Below, in pieces: positions 1 to 10,817 of a stretch of 64,000 bases of DNA (positions are counted from its first letter, which is position 1; each line of letters opens with the position of its first letter). The notes below the pieces were generated by a model, which saw nothing but the letters and a program-made list of their open reading frames with translations, did not search any database and was not told where the DNA came from. The DNA is from CAWDVK01 sp963805715. GTDB taxonomy: Bacteria; Actinomycetota; Actinomycetes; Streptosporangiales; Streptosporangiaceae. Location of the stretch: NCBI GenBank assembly GCA_963805715.1, contig CAWDVK010000017.1:62001-126000 (forward strand). Reading direction: 5' to 3'. The position numbers were made by a program, and so were the translations under genes.

Positions 1-136
1 CCGCCGCCGAGGACGAGCCGGCCGCAGCGGAGCCACCGGATGAACTGCAGCCGGCGAGCGCGGCGGCGAGCATCAGGCCCAGCGCTGCCCCGATACCCCG
101 GGCAGCTAGCCCATGGTCGGTCGCCGCGGGCGGCAC
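1..136 (-). CDS. Lipoprotein, N-terminal part (runs off the window)
   Basis: Only the first 45 codons are inside the window. A GTG start at 134-136 overlaps the TAG stop of the upstream LamG gene by one base (TAGTG), so the two are probably translationally coupled. The peptide has a short hydrophobic stretch ending in the lipobox LAGC at about residues 28-31, followed by a Ser/Gly/Ala-rich linker, as in a secreted lipoprotein. The layout matches the complete lipoprotein at 2776-3456, whose lipobox is LAAC. No function can be given because the mature domain is outside the window. Confidence 0.6.
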   Translation of the reverse strand, partial: MPPAATDHGLAARGIGAALGLMLAAALAGCSSSGGSAAAGSSSAA

Positions 137-2476
137 TAGTGACTCAGCGCGTTGGCTGCGTAATGCGCGGCGACCTGCGCGGCGGACAGCGCGTACGGAT
201 AGACCGCGACGTCCCCGATCGACCCGCCGAAGTAGTAGCTGATCGGCTCCGTGGTGCCCTGGCTGTTCTGCTTCCACGGGTCGAGATTCCAGCCGGCCAG
301 GTCGTCGCCGCCGACCCGCCAGTAGCCTGCGTAGCTGCGGGCCGGGCCGGCCGCCCGGGTGCCGATCAGGTGCCCGTCAATGTACAGCGCCATATTGTCC
401 GAGCCGGCTGCTGAATTGAAGGTCGCGACCACGTAATGCCACTGCCCGTCATTGTAGACGTGCGGGGTCTCGATGGTCTCCAGCGAATTTGCCTGAACCC
501 CGAAGACCAGCTGGCCGTCGTTCATCATGTAGAGCTGTCGATCGTATTGCGAGCTCTCGGCGGTCCTTCTGTTACCGAATCCGATGATCTTGCCACCGGT
601 GTCCGTGCTGGTCCTGAACCAGGCCTCGATCGAGAAGGTTGCCGGGCTGGTCACCCCGGCGGCCGAGTAAACCAGGCCAGTTGCGCCGTTGAACGCGGTG
701 GCTGTCTGCCCGCTGCCCGGCACCGGGCCGGCCACCCCCTGGGTCGTGCCCGGCTCGTAGACGCCGTTGAAGTGGTGCGAGGTCGAGTCCGCGGCGACAC
801 GTCCCGATCTCTGGTCCAGCAGCCAGTAGAAGGATGGCTTGCCGTGCAGGACGGTCCACTGATAACTGTGGGCCGGGCTTTTCGATGCGATGGTGACCGG
901 CGCTGAGGCCAGCGACTTCGCCGAGACGCGGGTTCCGTCACTGACCCGGACCCGGAAGGTGTACGTCGATCCCGGCCGAAGGCCTGCCTCGCGGTAATGC
1001 AGCACGGGCAGTGCCCACGGCCAGGACGTGGCCGTCACCGTGGCGACCGGGGCTCCCCGCCCGCTGCGGTAGATCTCGTAACTGAGCGTGCCCACGTCCG
1101 GAGTGCTCACGGCACTGAACGTCACCGAGGCGACGCCTGCCGACGTGCTGGTAACGGTGGGCGCTGGGGGCGGGCCCGGCTTGGCGAGGTCGGGGCCAGG
1201 ACCGAAGATCGCGAAGCCCTGCTGCGGCACGTCGTTCACCGTGGTGAAGTCTCCCCCGAGGAACAGCCGGCTGCCATCGGTCGCCATCACGCGCGGGCCG
1301 AGCAGGGTGGCGTTGGTGTTCGGCGTCCAGTGCCCGAGCGTGCCGTTCGCGGGTGACTGGTCAAGCAGATGGTGGGCGATCTCCTCGCCTGCGCTGTTGT
1401 CGGCCTGCGGGAAGCCTCCTGGCGCGTACGCGCAGTCATGGGCGTGCGAGCCCTTGTACAGCCAGCCGTTGATGACGACAAGCGCCTGCGTCGCGCCAAG
1501 GCAGGCGTTCTGCCAGGCCAGCTGGTCACCGGTGGCGCTCAGCCGGACGGCGAAGTCGCCATCGAAGCAGCCGCCGCCGGTGCCCTCAGCGGCGATGTAG
1601 GCAGTACTGCCGCTGATCACGATGTCCTTCACCGAGGAGATGCAGCTCGGCGGATTCCACGGGACGATGTTCGCCCCCCACCGCTCGGTCGTGGTCCCGG
1701 TCACCGGGTCCACCCCCCCGGCAGCGTTCTGCGTCACGCCGTTGATCGTCTGGAAGTAGCCCCCCACCAGCACCTGCGAGTCATCAGGCGTGACCGCGAT
1801 GGACGTCACAGCGTCATTGAGCACCGGAGCCCAGGGCAGCAGGGTCCCCGATGCGGTCACCGCGCCCGCATAGGTGCGCGACACCTGGTCCAGCCCGTTG
1901 AAGGCACCGCCGATGTAGATCTCCGATCCGGCCGGGCTCGGCGCGATCGTGTTCACCTTCCCGGCCGCCGTCGGCGCCCAGGTGCTGATCAGCGCACCCG
2001 TTGACGTGCTGAAGGCGGCCAGGTTATCCCGGTAGGCCTGACCCACATGACTGAACAGGCCGCCCGCGTAGAGGGTCTTGCCGTCCGGGGACACCGTCAG
2101 CGCGTAGACGCCGGGGGTGGTTCCGCTGATCGCCGGGTGAAAGGAGGTGATCAGGGCACCGGTCGTGGCGCTGAACGCCGCGAGGTAGCTGCGCGCGACC
2201 TCGCCGGTGCCCCGCGGGTCGCCCGGCGGCCGTACCGAGGTGAACTGGCCGCCGACGTACACCACGCCCTTCGCCTGCGCGATGGCCCAGACCGTATTGT
2301 TCGTCTGCCACGACGGGGAGGCCTGGGCGCTGATGTTCGGGCTGCGCCGGCTCCAGCTGCGTCCGGCCCGCGTTGCCCGTCGCGGCCGACGCGCCAGGTA
2401 CCTGCATGCTCGTCGCGGTCGCGGCCGCTACCACCAGCGCTGTGAGGCCCAGCAGGATCTTCGCCTTCATTCCCAT
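136..2476 (-). CDS. Secreted delta-60 propeller / FnIII / LamG protein, copy 1 (one frameshift)
   Basis: Likely an extracellular, glycan- or matrix-associated protein; no enzyme motif is seen. It starts with a signal peptide (ATG at 2476 or 2470, hydrophobic core, Ala-x-Ala-type end). The reading frame then shifts between about 2300 and 2400, and the main frame runs from about 2370 to 136. That part has delta-60-type repeats marked by GG-x-F motifs (VYVGGQF, LYAGGLF, IYIGGAF, VLVGGYF, LFLGGDF), then a fibronectin III-like domain, then a LamG/concanavalin-like domain of about 220 residues. The LamG part carries the typical SIEAWFRT and HYVVATF segments. The stop overlaps the next lipoprotein start. 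It is paralogous over its whole length to the gene at 12089-14437. The domain calls are by eye. Confidence 0.7.
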
Positions 2477-2775
2477 CCCATCGCCAGGCGTCCCGGCACC
2501 GTGGTGCAGGAACGCCGCTGGACCAGCAGCCGCCGATGTCGTTCGGTGGCTCAGCGGTCTCGCCGACGGCCTGCCGGGCGTGACCTGGCCTGCTCAGCAG
2601 GCGCCACTGAACCCCGGTGGCTATGTCTCGGGTAGCACGGCCATCACTGGCGATCACCGCAGGGCAACATAATAGGGCCTGATTCCTGTGTTTGTCGGCA
2701 TGATGGGTAATCCGTGAGTGTTCGTGCCGCCCTCCCCGGATGGCAGCGTGACACCTGTCGGAGCCCGCCGGGCAA

Positions 2776-3456
2776 TCATCCTGAGCATGTCCAGCTGACC
2801 GAGCCGGAGAGGGGCGGCTTGACGGGATCTGACTCGGGGGCGTTCTCGAAGGTGAACTTTCCCGAGCCGTTGGCGCGCACGAGCACCGAGGCCGTGGCCT
2901 GCGCGGCCAGCGGGTTATAGCTGGCATTGCCCACGATGATGCTCGCGCCGACGGCGAGAATGGACGCCTTGCCGTACGCTCCCGCACCGTGATAGGGGGA
3001 GACCTCGGCGGTGAAGTAGATGGGGCTGCCGGCCGCCGGCGCCGGGATGCTGAAGAGTGGCCGCGCGCCCTTGGCGGCGGGCGTCCCGCGGGCCGCAATG
3101 CGCGCGCAGGAACTCGCCGGACTTGTGACGCCAGGAAATGCGCTGAACGCCACGTGCTGCGCGGAGGCGCCGTACAACCGCAAGCTGCCCTTGAAGGTGA
3201 TCAGGCCGGCTATCTGAACCGCTGCGGCTTTGGGGCTGCCGCCGGGTGGCTTGCTGGTGCTGCTGGGGGACGCCATGGCGGGCGAGGATGAGCCGCCGGC
3301 CGGGGAAGAGCCTGCCGCCGGGGCAGTGCCGCCAGACGAGCTGCAGGCGGCGAGGGCGGCAGCGAGCGTAAGGCCGGCCGCCGCGCACATTCCCCTGGCG
3401 AGCAGAGAACGGTGCCGTGCACGGGCGGATGGCGCAGGTAGGGGCGTGAATGACAT
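2776..3456 (-). CDS. Secreted lipoprotein, 226 aa, unknown function
   Basis: The N-terminus has basic residues, a hydrophobic stretch and a lipobox LAAC at about residues 35-38. A Ser/Gly/Pro-rich linker of about 40 residues follows, then a domain of about 150 residues with three cysteines and no motif I recognise. It is probably attached to the outer face of the membrane after Lgt/LspA processing. It lies upstream of the LamG gene on the same strand, with about 300 bases between. Reading by eye, I find no Shine-Dalgarno sequence before the ATG at 3456, so a downstream start is possible. Confidence 0.6.
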   Translation of the reverse strand: MSFTPLPAPSARARHRSLLARGMCAAAGLTLAAALAACSSSGGTAPAAGSSPAGGSSSPAMASPSSTSKPPGGSPKAAAVQIAGLITFKGSLRLYGASAQHVAFSAFPGVTSPASSCARIAARGTPAAKGARPLFSIPAPAAGSPIYFTAEVSPYHGAGAYGKASILAVGASIIVGNASYNPLAAQATASVLVRANGSGKFTFENAPESDPVKPPLSGSVSWTCSG

Positions 3457-3664
3457 GAAAGGAGTCTAGGGGGCATATGCTGCCCGTGTTTGCCAGGTCA
3501 TCACTTAGATACGGCCGATTTTCGGTCCCCGGAAAGCCAGCTCCGTGGCCCGATGCCACGCCGCGCCGCGAGCCCGTGCAGGACCGCGGCGAAGGCTCGA
3601 TGGGCCGTGTCAAGCGGCCGGGCAGGCCGACCGGGCCAGGCGGCCTGGCGCCGCTGGCCGCCGC

Positions 3665-4640
3665 TCAGATACCGCGGCCCTTGCTGTTCGCCAGGCGCAC
3701 GATCGATGCAGCGGAAATGGCGCCCGAGGCCACGGCGAGTGCCAGGTAGGCCCTGCGCTCCAGCGGATTACCGCGCAGGGCGCGCCAGCTGGCCCTGGCC
3801 GCGGGCACCCGATGGGACAGCGCCGCCTGGGCGAAAGCGATCTGGCCCTCGATCCGGGCCATCCCGCGCGGATCCGCCTTTAGCTCAGGGTGCTTGTCCA
3901 GCATGTAGCCCAGCGCATCGGTAATCGTCTGCCAGCGCTCAGCGAAAAACGACTGCTGGTGCCAGTAGACGTCGACGAGCGGCCGCTGGACGGCCACGAT
4001 CGGCATGCGCCGGGCGGCGCGCAGCAGCCAGTCATAATCCTCGCCGTAGCTGCCGGGAATCTGCTCGTCCACCAGGCCCATGCCAGCGAGCGCATCCCGG
4101 CTCATGACGAACGTCGAGGGGTGCAGCGCCGTGACGCGCTCGCGCACCAGCTGCTCCAGTCGGATCACGTCCGGCGGTATCCGGATGACCAGGCTGTCGG
4201 AGTGGTGGATCCGCACTCCGCTGGCCACGAATTCCGCCGACGCGCTCTGCAGCTGCTCGACCTGCAGCATCAGCTTTCCGGCGTCCCATTCGTCGTCGTC
4301 ATCGCAGAACGCGACCAGGGCGCCGTCGCTGGCTGTGATGCCGGAATTGCGGGCGCCCGCCAGCCCCGGAGTGCGGGCATTGGCGACCACCCGGATCTGC
4401 CTCCGGGCTGGCGGCTCGACCAGCACCCGAGCAGGGGGCCTGGTCGAAGACGACGACGCACTCAATCTCGCCGGGATAGGACTGGCCGACGATGCCGCGG
4501 ACGGCCCGGGCCAGCAGTTCCGGGCGGTCGCGGGTCGCGACGATCGCGCTCACCGATGGCCACCGGCCGGGAGCCAGCTGCCCGCTGCCCAGCGATGCGT
4601 CACGGCCGGGCTTGTCAGCCCCGATCGATGGCGTGCTCAA
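3665..4640 (-). CDS. GT2-family glycosyltransferase (one frameshift)
   Basis: GT-A fold, family 2-like enzyme, probably adding a sugar to the lipid-linked repeat unit on the inner face of the membrane. The N-terminal part (VSAIVATRDRPELLARAV) and the C-terminal part (GARNSGI, then the metal-binding DDDDEW) are in different frames. The switch falls at the G5 run at 4434-4438, and a one-base change there joins them into about 325 residues, a normal length. The start is TTG at 4640, overlapping the sulfotransferase stop as TTGA, which indicates coupling. It is the last gene of the polysaccharide operon. The sugar donor cannot be predicted. Confidence 0.75.
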
Positions 4641-5563
4641 TGGACCGGCTGCTTGCTAGCGGGCCACGGCAGCGAGCGTCCCAGCAGCTCCTCGAGCCCG
4701 CGATTGTGCTCGGCGACCGCTTCCTGGAGACGCTGACGGGTTTGCGGCCGGATGTCGGGGGCGGGCAGGTAATTGTGCCGGACCCGGCTCCGGAGCTTTC
4801 CGGGCGGCAGGCCGAGGAACGCCCAGACCTCGTTCACGTGCCGTTCGGGATCAGCATAGAAATCCTCGCTCGCCGCGATGTGGAACTGCTCACGCGGGAA
4901 CAGGCTGAACCAGCGCGGCAGCATATCAAGATAGCGGCCCTGGGCGAGATAGGAGTGGTTCTCGTGCTCGACGCTGCGATAGCCGGGCTCGGCCACGATC
5001 CGCTCGGCCTCGCCGCGCAGCCGGTCCTCCTCGGCATCCAGCGCTGCCTCGAAGCTCAGCGTCTCGCCGCCGTGGTGGGTCCGTTCCTTGAAATGGGAAT
5101 ATGCCCGCTCCACCGGATCACGCAGGAAGATGACGATCCGGATGTCAGGAAAGTCGCGGGCCAGACGCTCAGCCGCCAGCGGGTGGAACAGGTAGTACGG
5201 GCTCGCGTCGCCGGCCATGGCCGGCTGCAGGCCGGGCCGGGCCAGATGACGATCCCCGAGCGCAAGCGGGAAGTGCGAGCGGTACCAGCGCAGGCCGCGG
5301 TTGTAATTCGAGTCGTAATAGTGGACGCCCTTGATGTGCTGCTGGCCGGGAAACAGCGGCTGGATGGACGGATGCTCGAGCACATACTTGTAGAGCGAGG
5401 TCGTGCCTCCCCGCTTCGCCCCCGCGATGACGAAGTCCGGTCCCGGCCGCAGCCCGGCGGTGATCTCACCGTAGCTGCGCAGGACACGCTTGGCGGACTC
5501 GCGCGCGGCGCGGTTGACGGGCCCTCGTGACTGGCTAGCGGGCCTGCTGGCGTGCACTGTCAT
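4637..5563 (-). CDS. PAPS-dependent sulfotransferase
   Basis: 308 residues. Sulfotransferase-family proteins move a sulfuryl group from PAPS to a hydroxyl or amino group. The 5'-phosphosulfate loop appears as GAKRGGTTSLY near residue 48, and the 3'-phosphate motif as FLRDPVERAYSHF near residue 145. Overall it resembles the heparan-sulfate N-sulfotransferase-like branch, which acts on glycans. The frame is intact. It sits between the flippase and the GT2 gene, so a polysaccharide repeat unit or its precursor is the likely acceptor. The cysD/cysN/cysQ genes 17-20 kb away in the same locus would supply and recycle its cofactor. No signal peptide is present, so it acts in the cytoplasm. Confidence 0.85.
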   Translation of the reverse strand: MTVHASRPASQSRGPVNRAARESAKRVLRSYGEITAGLRPGPDFVIAGAKRGGTTSLYKYVLEHPSIQPLFPGQQHIKGVHYYDSNYNRGLRWYRSHFPLALGDRHLARPGLQPAMAGDASPYYLFHPLAAERLARDFPDIRIVIFLRDPVERAYSHFKERTHHGGETLSFEAALDAEEDRLRGEAERIVAEPGYRSVEHENHSYLAQGRYLDMLPRWFSLFPREQFHIAASEDFYADPERHVNEVWAFLGLPPGKLRSRVRHNYLPAPDIRPQTRQRLQEAVAEHNRGLEELLGRSLPWPASKQPVH

Positions 5564-5609
5564 CAGGTTCTCCTCGGCTCAGGCCGCACAGACATTGACT
5601 TCTCGCTCG

Positions 5610-7484
5610 CTAGGCCGCCTGGCGGCTGGCCTGGCTCGTCGCGGCGGGCACCACCCGCAGCCGCAAGGCCGCGGACATTCCGGTGAGCTGCAGGGGCGCC
5701 CGCGCAAGGTACAGGGCGGCCGCGTAGGCCGCCAGCCCGGCGGCCAGCGCCGCGGCCAGCGCGGGCAGCGTCTCGCCGAGCAGCACCCGGGCGGCGATGC
5801 CCGTCGCGCCGAAGCAGCCCAGGGTCGTCGCGGCCACCAGGCCGTATCCGGCGCCGAACGGGGCGAGGCCGAGCACCCACCGGACCTCGATCATGGCGGT
5901 GACGTTGTCGACCACGATGCTGGCCCCCCACGCGATGGCCGCCCCCAGGATGCCTATCCGCGGCAGCAGCAGGAGGTTCAGCCCGATATTGACGATGAAT
6001 GCGGCGCCGGCGTTGATGGCGCTCCAGGAGCTTTTTCCGCCCATGAGCAGGACCACGGTCACATTGCCGGTGCCCAGGTTGACGAGCATCGCGACCGAGA
6101 GCACCGCGAGGGCTGCCGCGCCCGCCGTGTAACGCGCGCCGAAGATGCCGAGGACAACGGCGGGAAAGACGGTGAAGACCACGTACAGCGGCCAGGAGGC
6201 CAGCATCAGCCAGCGGGTCGCGCTCTGGTACAGCTCGGCGGCGCGATGGTGCTCGCGCCGCGCGAGCAGCGCGCTCAACTGCGGGCCGATCGCGAGCCGG
6301 TTCCCTTCCAGCGCAAAGGTGCCGACGATCGCGAGCTTGCTGACCGCCCCGTAGACGCCTGCCGCATACCGGGAGACCATCGCGCCGACCAGCAGGATAT
6401 CCAGCCAGAGGATCACGACCTGGAAGGTGGCCTGGAAGCCGCGGGGCCCGGTGAACCCCCAGAACTCGGCGCTCAGCTGGCGGAGCCTGCCGATGCCCGC
6501 GGAGATGGCCCGCGATCCGCCGCGGTCGCGACTGTCGCTCCGGCGGCCCGGCGGCACCGGGGCAGGCTCCGGGACGTCCAGGATCGCCGGAAGCTCCAGC
6601 GTGGCCGCGTCTCGGGCGTGACAGGGAACGCTGCCCTGGCCTGCGCTCCCGGCGGAGCGGAATCTGCTGGCCGGCCGGGCCGCCGAGCCTGACCGGAGTG
6701 CCTGCCCTCGCCCGGGCCTCTCCCGGCCGGAGCGCCCGCGGCGCGGCGCGGCGCTTCGCCAAGATGCGGTGCTCGGAGCCGCGCTGCGGGTGGGCCCGCA
6801 GCGGAACCTCCTTGCCCAGGATCCGGGCGAAAAGTTAGCCAGCCCGCACCCAGCCCCGCAATGACCGGGAGTCCCCACGCCACCAGCGCGCCGCGCAGTC
6901 CCAAGCCGGCGATCAGCGCAGCAAGGACCAGGCCGACTCGCGCCGCGGGCTTGCCGAGGCCCTCAACCGCGAGGTAGGGCCACATCCGGCCGAATCCCCG
7001 CGCCCGCATCGACGATGCAGGAAGACAGCGCTCCGACCGGCACGAGCAGGGGTGATGATCCGGATGTCCGTCGTGCTGGGCCGGGGCGGCCAGGCCGCGC
7101 AGGAAGGCGTGCGCGGGCTTCCGTGCGGCGACCCAGATCCCGATCGCGCTGGCGGTGCCGATGAGCAGCACCGGTACCAGCGCGATCGCCACGATCCGTC
7201 GCACGTCCGACAGGCCGCCGATCGCCCGCGCTCGGGATATCCAGCGGGTGAGGCCGGTATCGGCCCCTAGCTCGAAGGTATTCGACAGGATGGTGAAGAT
7301 CGCGATCAGCTCGAAGAAGCCGCCGGCTGAGCTCGGCTGAAGCCAGCGGCTGACCAGTACGGTGGAGCCCGAAGCTGAGCGCGGCACCGGTCACCATGGC
7401 GGCCAGGTTGACCAGGGATCTGCGCGCGAGGACGGCAGCCTCGGCCGAAAGCGTCGGCCGGGCGCCCTGCGCGCCGCTGGTCAC
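5610..7484 (-). pseudogene. Wzx-like polysaccharide flippase (several frameshifts)
   Basis: Multi-spanning membrane protein of the polysaccharide biosynthesis/MOP flippase type, expected to flip the undecaprenyl-linked repeat unit. The start is GTG at 7484, overlapping the upstream stop as GTGA. The product is then split over three frames: an N-terminal piece with ARRSLVNLAAMVTGAALSFG, a middle piece with FFELIAIFTILSNTFELGAD, and a long intact C-terminal piece from about 6500 to 5610 with many hydrophobic helices (for example GAAIAWGASIVVDN). Breaks fall near 7380, around 7020-7070 (a local double shift) and between 6500 and 6800. With these repaired the length is about 620 residues, slightly long for the family. 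Either consensus errors or true decay would explain it. Confidence 0.65.
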
Positions 7485-8909
7485 GGTGCAGCGACCGGAA
7501 GCGCGCGCGGGCGCCTGCTGCTAACAGCGTCGGCCGGGTTCGCGGATGCTCTCGTCAGCGCGCTCCTCGCACCGCCCCCTGGCCGGACCGGCTGCCCGCA
7601 CCGGCGGTAGGCAAGCGCTGCGGCTACCATCACCACCTGCAGCTCGACCGGCAGCCAGCCATAGAAGGCGATCTGGGCCAGGCCGATCAGCGGCACCGTA
7701 TGCAGCCACAGTCCGGTGATGCCGCGCGCTCGGCGCGTCTGCCAGAGGACCGCCAGGAAGAAGGCAATGAAGAGAACCGTGGCCGGATAGCCATTGGAGT
7801 ACAGCACCATCCACAGCTGACCCTGGCTTCCGATGGGCGGCGTGCCTCCCTCGCCTGTCACCTGCTGCGGCTCGCCGTAGCCGAATACCGGAGACTTATT
7901 GGCGCCATCAATGGACTGCTGGGCCACGCTCAGCCGGGTTGTATTGCTGTGCCCGTGAGTGCTGGAGAGGTTAGCCGCGGCCAGATGGCCGAGCGGAGTC
8001 AGGACAACGATGACCGCGATGAGCGAGGTCGCGCCCACCAAGGACACCAGCGCGCCCAGGCGGCCGCGGATCGCCAGCCGGATCACGACGTAAGCGATGC
8101 CGCCCCCGAGGCTCAGGAACATGCCGCGATTCAGCGAGACGATCATCGGTACCAGCGACGCGATCAGGACGACGATGATGATCTTGCGCCGCAGCCCGCG
8201 GCCGGCTGTGGCGATCGCCGCGAAGGCCACCGGCGTCAGCACCGCGATGTTGCCGCCCCATTCATTCGTGTAGGTAAATGGCGCAGCAGGCCGTGGCACC
8301 GGGTAGCCGAGGAACGACTCCACTTCCGCGAAGACAGGCTGGATCAGCTCCTGCACGAACGCCTGGTGCCGCAGCGAAAGGGGCAGCAGATCCTCGACCG
8401 GCGGCGTGAAGGTGTGCGCGCCCACCAGGATGCCCGCATAGCCGCCGATGACCACGATGATCCAGAACACGGTGAGGATCCGCAGCACCCTGGTATCCAG
8501 GCGGCCCGTGCGCGGCAGGTTATATACGTACAGGAACAGGACCCCGGCGCAGGCATAAAGCACGAGCCGGTATGTGAACGTCGTGATCTTGGTAAAGCTC
8601 TCCAGCTGCAGCCCGGACAGCAGCACCCGAGCTGGTGAAGCCGAACCACAGGACCATGGCGACCGGCGCCCTGGTCTGAGCTCGCAGGATCAGCGCCACC
8701 AGTGCGGGAACCGCGACGACGGGCCAGGTGAACGCGCTCACGCCGAGCACCCACCAGACCGGGAAGGCGACAAACAGCAGCACCAGCGGCCAGGTAATCG
8801 GGAGGCGCAGCCCGCTGGTCCCAGGCGCCCTGTAATCCGGTCGCCGCGTCGCAGCTACCGTCTCACGGGGGTACCCGGCTCCCTGACCGTAGCCGAGCTG
8901 CGTGCTCAT
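7481..8909 (-). CDS. Wzy/O-antigen ligase-like polymerase (one frameshift)
   Basis: Integral membrane protein with about ten hydrophobic segments and a large loop, as in the Wzy_C/O-antigen ligase family. It is expected to polymerise repeat units, or ligate chains, outside the membrane. The N-terminal piece starts at ATG 8909, overlapping the Wzz-like gene as ATGA. The rest begins near 8626 in another frame. Adding one G to the run at 8626-8628 turns the join into GFTSSGVLLSGL and restores about 475 residues. A loop with NTTRLSVAQQSIDGANKSP matches the family's periplasmic segment. The stop overlaps the flippase start. Confidence 0.75.
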
Positions 8910-10780
8910 GACCGCTTCGCGGCACGGCCCGAGATCCTGGGCGCTGCATCGTCGCCCGGAATGAGGGGCATCGGCCGGGTCGCTGGCGCCGGCGTGGGCC
9001 TGGCCCCCTGCCCGTCATCCCGGCGGTCCGCGTCCCGGCGGTCCACGGCCACCGCATCCCGGCGTCCCGCGGGTTCGCGCCGGTCCATATCGTTTCGCCG
9101 GTCCACTGCGTCGCGCCGGTCCGACCGTTACCGCCAGGCTGGCGACGGCAGGCTGACCGGCGAAGCGGTGCCGATCGCGGCCAGTCTTGTTCTTGCCGAT
9201 CAGGACGCCGCCGATCACCTGGGCGCCGACCTGATCGAGCCTGCGGCGCAGTTCCTGGACTGTCCCGCCCCTACTGCGCGCCTCGCAGGCCAGCACGATC
9301 ACTCCGTCCACGTGCGAGGCGAGCGCGAAGACGTTGGCGACCGTCGCGGGCGGGGAATCCAGCAGCACAACTCATAGCCCTCGCGCTGGCTCTGCAGCAG
9401 GTCGAGCATGGCATCGGAGTCCAGGATGGACAGTGCATGAGGCATCTGCGGTCCGCTGGGCAGGACCGCCAGCCGCTTGACGACGGAGCTGCGGAGCGGC
9501 GTCCCGGCGGCCTGCTTGGGATGGCGGGTCAGCACCTCCGGGTCGCCGCCCCCGACAAGCAGGTCACTCAGCCCGGTGGTATTCGGGGCGTCGAAGATCG
9601 GCGGAAGCGCTGAGCCGCGCATGTCCGCAGCCACCAGCAGGACGCGCCGCCCGGACTCGGCCAGGGCCACGCCGAGCTCAGCGGCGATACGGCCAGAGGA
9701 GACGCTGGAGTCCGCGGCCACCAGCAGCAGGGTACGCAGGTTGTTCCGCGCAGCGGTCGCCACCAGGGTCGCCCGCAGTGCCCGGACTCCCTCGGCGGCG
9801 CGGCTGTCCGGGCTGGCAGCGCTGGCGATCGCCGGCGCCTGCCGCCTGCTGCTGTCCCCGCCCTCCGGCCCGGTGTCCGCGGTCGCCAGTACCGCCAGCG
9901 TGGGAGCCTCTAGCTTGCGCTCCAGCTGGGACGAATCACGAAGCCGGTCATCGAAGACATCGCGCGTGAATGCCAGCGCCAGCCCGATCATCAGCCCGAT
10001 CAGGGCGCCGAGAATAAGGATGGCCGCATGGCCGAGACCAGACGGCTTATCCGGGCGCGCGGCTCCGATAAAGTCGCCGCCGGTGTCGTTATAGGTGGCG
10101 AGAGTCGTGAGCTGATCCTCGGCCGTGCCCGCCTGGGATGTCAGCTCGCTGAACCGGATGGAGAGTGCCTGATGCCGGGATGGCCCGGCTGACGCCAGCT
10201 CCGTGGAGACCTGCGTGATCTCGTTCTGCAGGTTGTTCGCCTGCGTTTCGAGGCTCGACCTGTAGGTCGCTATCTGGCCGGCCAGCTCATGGTGCCGGAA
10301 GGTCAGGTAGGCGTGCGCGAACGCATCCGCCCCTGCCTGCGCCGCCTGCGGGGTGGCGGCCTGCCAGGTTATCTGCAGAACGTTAGAGGTGGTCAGCGTG
10401 CTGGCCGGGACGGCCACCGTGAGGCGCTTGGCCGCTGCCGCCTGCAGAACAGATGGCTGAACGTGCATGTTGGCAGCCGCCTGCTGGACCACGGGTGGCG
10501 ACTGGGCGACCGCCTGCTCGGTGCTCATGTTGACCTGAGTGCTGACCTGCCCCGCCGAGCTCAGCGGTCCCTGCGTGACCGCCGTGACCACGACCTGCGC
10601 GGTCGCCGCGTAGGTCGGGCTCACGCCGAAGGCGTATCCGGCTGCGGCGATGATGCCGATCCCGGTGGCGAGCAGGACAAGCACCCGGCGGCGGCGGATG
10701 ACCAGCCAGTACTCCCGCAGGTCGATCGACCGCGGTTCGCCCGCGACGTCGTAAGCTTCCGGCGGTTGTCGTGTGGTCAT
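8906..10780 (-). CDS. Wzz-type co-polymerase fused to BY-kinase-like domain (two frameshifts)
   Basis: Chain-length regulator of polysaccharide export. The ATG at 10780 follows a strong GGAGGA. TM1 is at about residues 33-53 and TM2 at about 252-272, with a coiled-coil-like outer region between. A ParA/BY-kinase-like cytoplasmic domain follows. Its Walker A site is degenerate: AADSSVSSGR at about 355-364 lacks the GKS/T lysine. A Walker A'-like LLVAADMRG and a Walker B-like VVLLDSPPA remain. Frame breaks lie near 9372 and 9130. After repair the protein ends in a charged tail of DRR-type repeats (about 9125-9010) and a stop that overlaps the Wzy start. No tyrosine cluster is visible, so kinase activity is doubtful. 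Confidence 0.75.
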
Positions 10781-10817
10781 TCTGTATCCTCCGTCAGGCC
10801 AATCAGCGGGACGGCCA

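Noticed and set aside
8990..9125. Tandem repeat at the end of the Wzz-like gene considered as a CRISPR or DNA repeat array
   Set aside because: The units are irregular and short, and they fit a protein-level DRR repeat in one frame.
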